9,239 bases of DNA from Candidatus Fermentibacteraceae bacterium (lineage in GTDB: Bacteria; Fermentibacterota; Fermentibacteria; Fermentibacterales; JCC-6): assembly GCA_021162285.1 (NCBI GenBank), contig JAGGYZ010000139.1:1-9239 (forward strand). The letters run 5' to 3'. Shown here piece by piece: positions 6,761 to 9,239 of this stretch; the first letter of the stretch is position 1; each line of letters opens with the position of its first letter. Both the position numbers and the translations under genes were made by a program. A model generated the notes under the pieces. It did not search any database, was not told the DNA's origin, and was given only the letters and a program-made list of their open reading frames with translations.

Positions 6761-6790
6761 GACAATTCCGCAAAGTCGTGCGGCTTTGTC
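6761..6790. repeat. 30-bp imperfect inverted repeat abutting the -35 box
   Basis: Arms GACAA/TTGTC and CCGC/GCGG form 9 pairs with a two-base mismatch between them and an 8-base loop. It sits in the gap between the SLC13 stop and the lipoprotein start, directly upstream of TTGACA at 6760. No T-run follows on either strand, so it is more likely an operator or RNA hairpin than an intrinsic terminator. Confidence 0.4.
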
Positions 6791-6819
6791 ATATCACAAT
6801 CAGGCAAATTTATAGACAG

Positions 6820-8589
6820 TTAGAACAAATGGTGAAACAATGATAGCCCCAGAATTGCTATCACTGCGCAGATCAGTTTCAGGGGTAGACCGGCTTTAAG
6901 GAAATCTGCCATTCTGTAACCACCAGGACCGTATATCATCAGGTTGGTCTGGTAACCTACAGGGGTAATGAAGTTCGCTGCAGCACCGTACGCCACAGCG
7001 AGGTAGAACGGTGTTCCATCAATTCCCAGGGCTGACGCAGAAGCCGCTGCGAAAGGGAACACTATTGTGGCTGCTGCCGTAGTGGTGATTAGCTCTGCCA
7101 GTATGTTTGTTGTGAGGTAAACCGCAGCCAGCACACCAACAACTCCCAGAGGTTCAAACCAGTTTACAACGAAAGAGGCCAGGAGTTCTCCAAGGCCGGT
7201 AACCTGCACCGCTCTGCCTACTGCAAGAGCAAATGCTGCAATAACAAGAAGGTTGATGTTAACCATCTGCTTTAGTTCACTGGAGGAAACAATCCCGAGA
7301 ACAAGGAACACTGCAACAAGGGCCAGAAGAGAATTGAACAGAGGAACAACTCCAAGAATGCTCAGCAGAATACAGGCGAATCCCGATGCGGTAATAAATA
7401 TGGATTTTTTCATATCTATGTTGTGAATCTGTCTGATCATGGATATTGTAAAAAAGTCTTCAGTTCCAGCACTGGTTTTGGCAAAATCGTTTCCCGTGAC
7501 AAGAAGAAGTAGATCTCCAGAGCGAAGCTTCATCTCTCCGATCTTTCCCTCCTGCCTTCTACCCTGCCTGTGGACGGCAAGAATAGCGGCATCGTACCTT
7601 CCCCTGAAATTACTGTTAACAACCTTCACGCCGTTCAAAGATGATCGGGGAGAAACAACCACCTTCACAACATTCAGTTTTTCCGCCTTCGGGAAAGCTT
7701 CTTCACCGGCAAGAGAAAGCCCCTTTCTTCCTGCTGCAAGTTCAGCAACGGCAGAGATCTTTCCGGCGAGCAGCAGCTGATCACCGGTAACCAGTACTTC
7801 CTGGGGCGATACCGGTGCTATTACACGGTCTCCCCTTAGAATTTCCACCAGAAAAAGATCCTTCAGGCTTCTGAGGCTCGCAGTCTCAACTGTTTTCCCG
7901 GCCAGATCTGAACCCCTGTCTATTACAAGATTGGTGATGTACTCTCTGGGACTTTCGGCAAGGCGCTCCGAAGGACTTTTTCTTACAGGCAGAGTTCTGT
8001 ACCCGATGAACAGCACATAGGCCATGCCGCCTGTAAACAGCATAAGGCCAACAGGGGTAAAGTCCAGAATGGAAAGACTCTGTTCCCCGCTGCCGACCAC
8101 AAGACTGTTCACAATCAGGTTGGTGGATGTACCGATAAGAGTGACCATACCGCCGAGAATCGCAGCCCACGAAAGAGGCATGAGAAGCTTTGACGCAGGT
8201 ACTTTGTTTGTGTTCCCCCAGTCAGTTACAAACGGTATCATCATGGCAACAACAGGAGTGTTGTTCATAAAAGCAGAACTGCCGCCTACAAAAGGCATCA
8301 TCTGCACAAGGAAAGATCTGTACCCGCTGGAGGGTTTCAACCATGATTCGAAAAGCCACTGAACAAAACCTGTTCTCCAGACAACCTGACTTATCACCAG
8401 GAGCATGATCATAACTGCAATAGCATCGTTGCCAAAACCTGCAAGAGCTTCAGAAGGGGAGATAATACCGGAGATTGCAAGAACCGCGGCGGCGGAAAGG
8501 AATATCACAGGAGCAGACAGTTTTTTTGTATACAGCAGAACAACAACAGCGGTGATAACCGCGGAAACAAAATACTGTGAACCTGCCAT
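6820..8589 (-). CDS. SLC13/DASS-family anion permease with tandem RCK_C-like domains
   Basis: This 589-residue inner-membrane transporter belongs to the divalent anion:sodium symporter (SLC13/CitT) group. Two transmembrane halves (about 1-200 and 395-589) flank a cytoplasmic insert. In the first half lie AFMNNTPVVAMM (106-117) and the SNT-like LIGTSTNLIVNS (151-162). In the second, TTNILAELITTTAAATI (493-509) and TPVGYQTNLMIYGPGGY (542-558) are the repeated counterparts; the paired S/T-N motifs are the sodium and anion sites of the family. The insert has two RCK_C (TrkA-C) like domains at about 213-290 and 302-372, each with the strand pattern (LVEILRGDRVIAPV; AILAVHRQGRRQEG) ending in SGDLLLLVTG. 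This layout matches prokaryotic and algal sulfate/selenate-type permeases. The ATG at 8589 has AAAGGA 6 bases upstream. Sulfate, thiosulfate, phosphate or a dicarboxylate are possible substrates; I do not assign one. Confidence 0.88.
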   Translation of the reverse strand: MAGSQYFVSAVITAVVVLLYTKKLSAPVIFLSAAAVLAISGIISPSEALAGFGNDAIAVMIMLLVISQVVWRTGFVQWLFESWLKPSSGYRSFLVQMMPFVGGSSAFMNNTPVVAMMIPFVTDWGNTNKVPASKLLMPLSWAAILGGMVTLIGTSTNLIVNSLVVGSGEQSLSILDFTPVGLMLFTGGMAYVLFIGYRTLPVRKSPSERLAESPREYITNLVIDRGSDLAGKTVETASLRSLKDLFLVEILRGDRVIAPVSPQEVLVTGDQLLLAGKISAVAELAAGRKGLSLAGEEAFPKAEKLNVVKVVVSPRSSLNGVKVVNSNFRGRYDAAILAVHRQGRRQEGKIGEMKLRSGDLLLLVTGNDFAKTSAGTEDFFTISMIRQIHNIDMKKSIFITASGFACILLSILGVVPLFNSLLALVAVFLVLGIVSSSELKQMVNINLLVIAAFALAVGRAVQVTGLGELLASFVVNWFEPLGVVGVLAAVYLTTNILAELITTTAAATIVFPFAAASASALGIDGTPFYLAVAYGAAANFITPVGYQTNLMIYGPGGYRMADFLKAGLPLKLICAVIAILGLSLFHHLF

Positions 8590-8620
8590 TGTGTCCTTTC
8601 AGTAAACTGGTATGCTCTGA

Positions 8621-8649
8621 TAAATAGCACTGTCAGTGGGTTAAAGCAA
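8621..8649 (-). promoter_or_regulatory. Sigma-70-like promoter of the SLC13 permease gene
   Basis: On the minus strand, TTGCTT (8649-8644) is followed by exactly 17 bases and TATTTA (8626-8621), about 30 bases before the start codon. The spacer holds a perfect CACTG-A-CAGTG palindrome (8628-8638), a plausible regulator site. Positions and spacing are good, and matches to the consensus are moderate. Confidence 0.5.
8628..8638. promoter_or_regulatory. Short palindrome in the promoter spacer
   Basis: CACTG and CAGTG flank one central base, giving 5 perfect pairs, and the site lies between the -10 and -35 boxes of the SLC13 gene. A repressor here would block polymerase. It is short enough to arise by chance, so the regulator role is only a suggestion. 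Confidence 0.3.
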
Positions 8650-8755
8650 ACAAATACAGGCAGATTTCTTTTCCAGCACTGTACAGACACGATTGTCTTT
8701 CCGTACAGTTGTCTGGATTAGTCTTTCGAGATTTTTCTTGAAGCAGAAGACAGAT

Positions 8756-8965
8756 GTGTGGAAACTATGGGGATTGCTGTTCCTTGTGTTCGGAATCGCT
8801 GCGGCGTGTACAACAATCATAGTAACCCCTGGAGCATCTGAAGACGGGTCTATGTACGCAGCCCATTCAGACGACAAAGAGCTTATGGACGAACGGATAG
8901 TTTACGTACCGGCTGCAGACCGGGAGCAGAGACCGATTTCCTACACCAGCCATGAGGAAAACTGA
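8756..8965 (+). pseudogene. N-terminal fragment of a family C69 dipeptidase-like gene
   Basis: The only likely plus-strand gene in the window. From a GTG at 8756 it encodes 69 residues: MWKLWGLLFLVFGIAAAC, a signal-like leader, then CTTIIVTPGASEDGSMYAA and HSDDKELMDERIVYVPAAD. This is the start of the mature peptidase family C69 (U34 dipeptidase, Ntn-hydrolase), in which the leader is removed to expose the cysteine (Cys18) as nucleophile. Family members continue for about 450-600 residues, but here the frame meets TGA at 8963-8965, after a short unrelated tail (REQRPISYTSHEEN). The next bases are the convergent TolA-like gene, so no rest of the peptidase lies downstream. It is probably a truncated remnant of a once complete gene. 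No clear Shine-Dalgarno is visible; a TTG at 8693 would give a longer version. The cysteine could also be read as a lipobox, which is less likely given the following residues. Confidence 0.65.
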
Positions 8966-8966
8966 A

Positions 8967-9239
8967 TTAAGTTCCTCCGGGACCGAAAAACTCTATCTGA
9001 AGGTTAACCGGTGATGTGCGTCCCGGTGGTATTGGCGGTATGCTGGCAGAGTTGAGTGCGTGGGTAACAGCTCTGTCAAATCTGCTGTCACCGCTGGTTC
9101 TTACTACCTCGTATGTGTGTGTTCCATTTGTATTCACTGTAAAGCTGATTCTGTAGCTCTGCGATGGATCAACAGAAGTTCTGAAGTTTCTTCTTATGGC
9201 ACTGAACACCCTGCCTTCGTAACTGGCAGGACCAGGTGC
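8967..9239 (-). CDS. tolA: TolA/TonB C-terminal domain protein (5'-partial at window edge)
   Basis: The visible 90 residues end in a TAA at 8967-8969 and the frame stays open to the right edge, so the N-terminal part lies outside. The sequence YEGRVFSAIRRNFRTS is the first helix, SYRISFTVNTNGTHTYEVVR the first hairpin, SGDSRFDRAVTHALNSAS the second helix, and PPIPPGRTSPVNLQIEFF the closing strand. This is the TonB_2/TolA C-terminal fold that contacts Pal or outer-membrane partners in the periplasm. Whether it is TolA or a TonB-like protein cannot be read from this domain alone. The tolB at the other end of the window, downstream on the same strand, favours TolA. The stop codon lies one base from the stop of the convergent C69 fragment. 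Confidence 0.65.
   Translation of the reverse strand, partial: APGPASYEGRVFSAIRRNFRTSVDPSQSYRISFTVNTNGTHTYEVVRTSGDSRFDRAVTHALNSASIPPIPPGRTSPVNLQIEFFGPGGT

Noticed and set aside
8641..8877. 78-codon minus-strand open frame opposite the C69 fragment
   Set aside because: No recognisable domain; the plus-strand frame has the clear C69 signature.
1003..8968. The 7-base word CTGAATT occurs at 1003-1009 (between TSUP and tolB) and at 8962-8968 (tolA tail), as possible target-site repeats of an inserted block
   Set aside because: Seven bases in two short regions is expected by chance fairly often, no extension is seen, and no transposase, integrase or tRNA is present.
1..9239. CRISPR arrays, tRNA, rRNA, insertion sequences and tandem repeats
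   Set aside because: None was visible on either strand by reading; only short inverted repeats near promoters and one gene end were found.

Overview
The window looks like accessory genes lying inside a Tol-Pal type locus of an uncultured Gram-negative bacterium. The envelope features (a TolB beta-propeller, a TolA/TonB C-terminal domain, a lipoprotein signal) require an outer membrane. Base composition is moderate, roughly half G+C, and arginine is often encoded by AGA/AGG. These traits would suit an anaerobic lineage of the FCB superphylum or a related candidate phylum, but this is only an impression. All intact genes are on the minus strand, so transcription runs from right to left.

Right edge (8967-9239): the 3' end of a gene encoding a TolA/TonB-type C-terminal domain. 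One base away, convergent on the plus strand, is a short remnant (8756-8965) that starts like a family C69 dipeptidase and stops after about 70 codons. Next (6820-8589) is a complete SLC13/DASS-type anion permease with a pair of cytoplasmic RCK_C-like domains and a recognisable promoter. Then come a beta-propeller lipoprotein (5672-6649), behind a TTGACA box and a 30-bp inverted repeat, and a multi-spanning GT-C/GT39-like membrane protein (4265-5572).

The centre-left (1044-4140) is a tightly packed five-gene operon: ArsR-family repressor, YraQ/ArsP-like (COG0701) permease, 83-residue CPKC mini-thioredoxin, single-domain rhodanese, and TSUP (TauE/SafE) transporter. Junctions are a 4-base stop/start overlap or gaps of a few bases, and a 26-bp imperfect palindrome overlaps the likely promoter. 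Its members sense a thiol-reactive ligand, do dithiol chemistry, handle persulfide sulfur and cross the membrane twice. Metalloid (arsenic) efflux or sulfane-sulfur/sulfite detoxification are the two main readings, and the sequence does not decide between them.

Left edge (1-929): the first ~309 codons of tolB. In most Gram-negative bacteria tolA is directly followed by tolB. Here the two lie in that order and orientation but are separated by about 8 kb holding the genes above, with a truncated gene at the tolA end. The most notable points are this split tol locus and the ArsR/permease/thioredoxin/rhodanese/TSUP operon. No RNA genes, CRISPR arrays, insertion sequences or integrases were seen.
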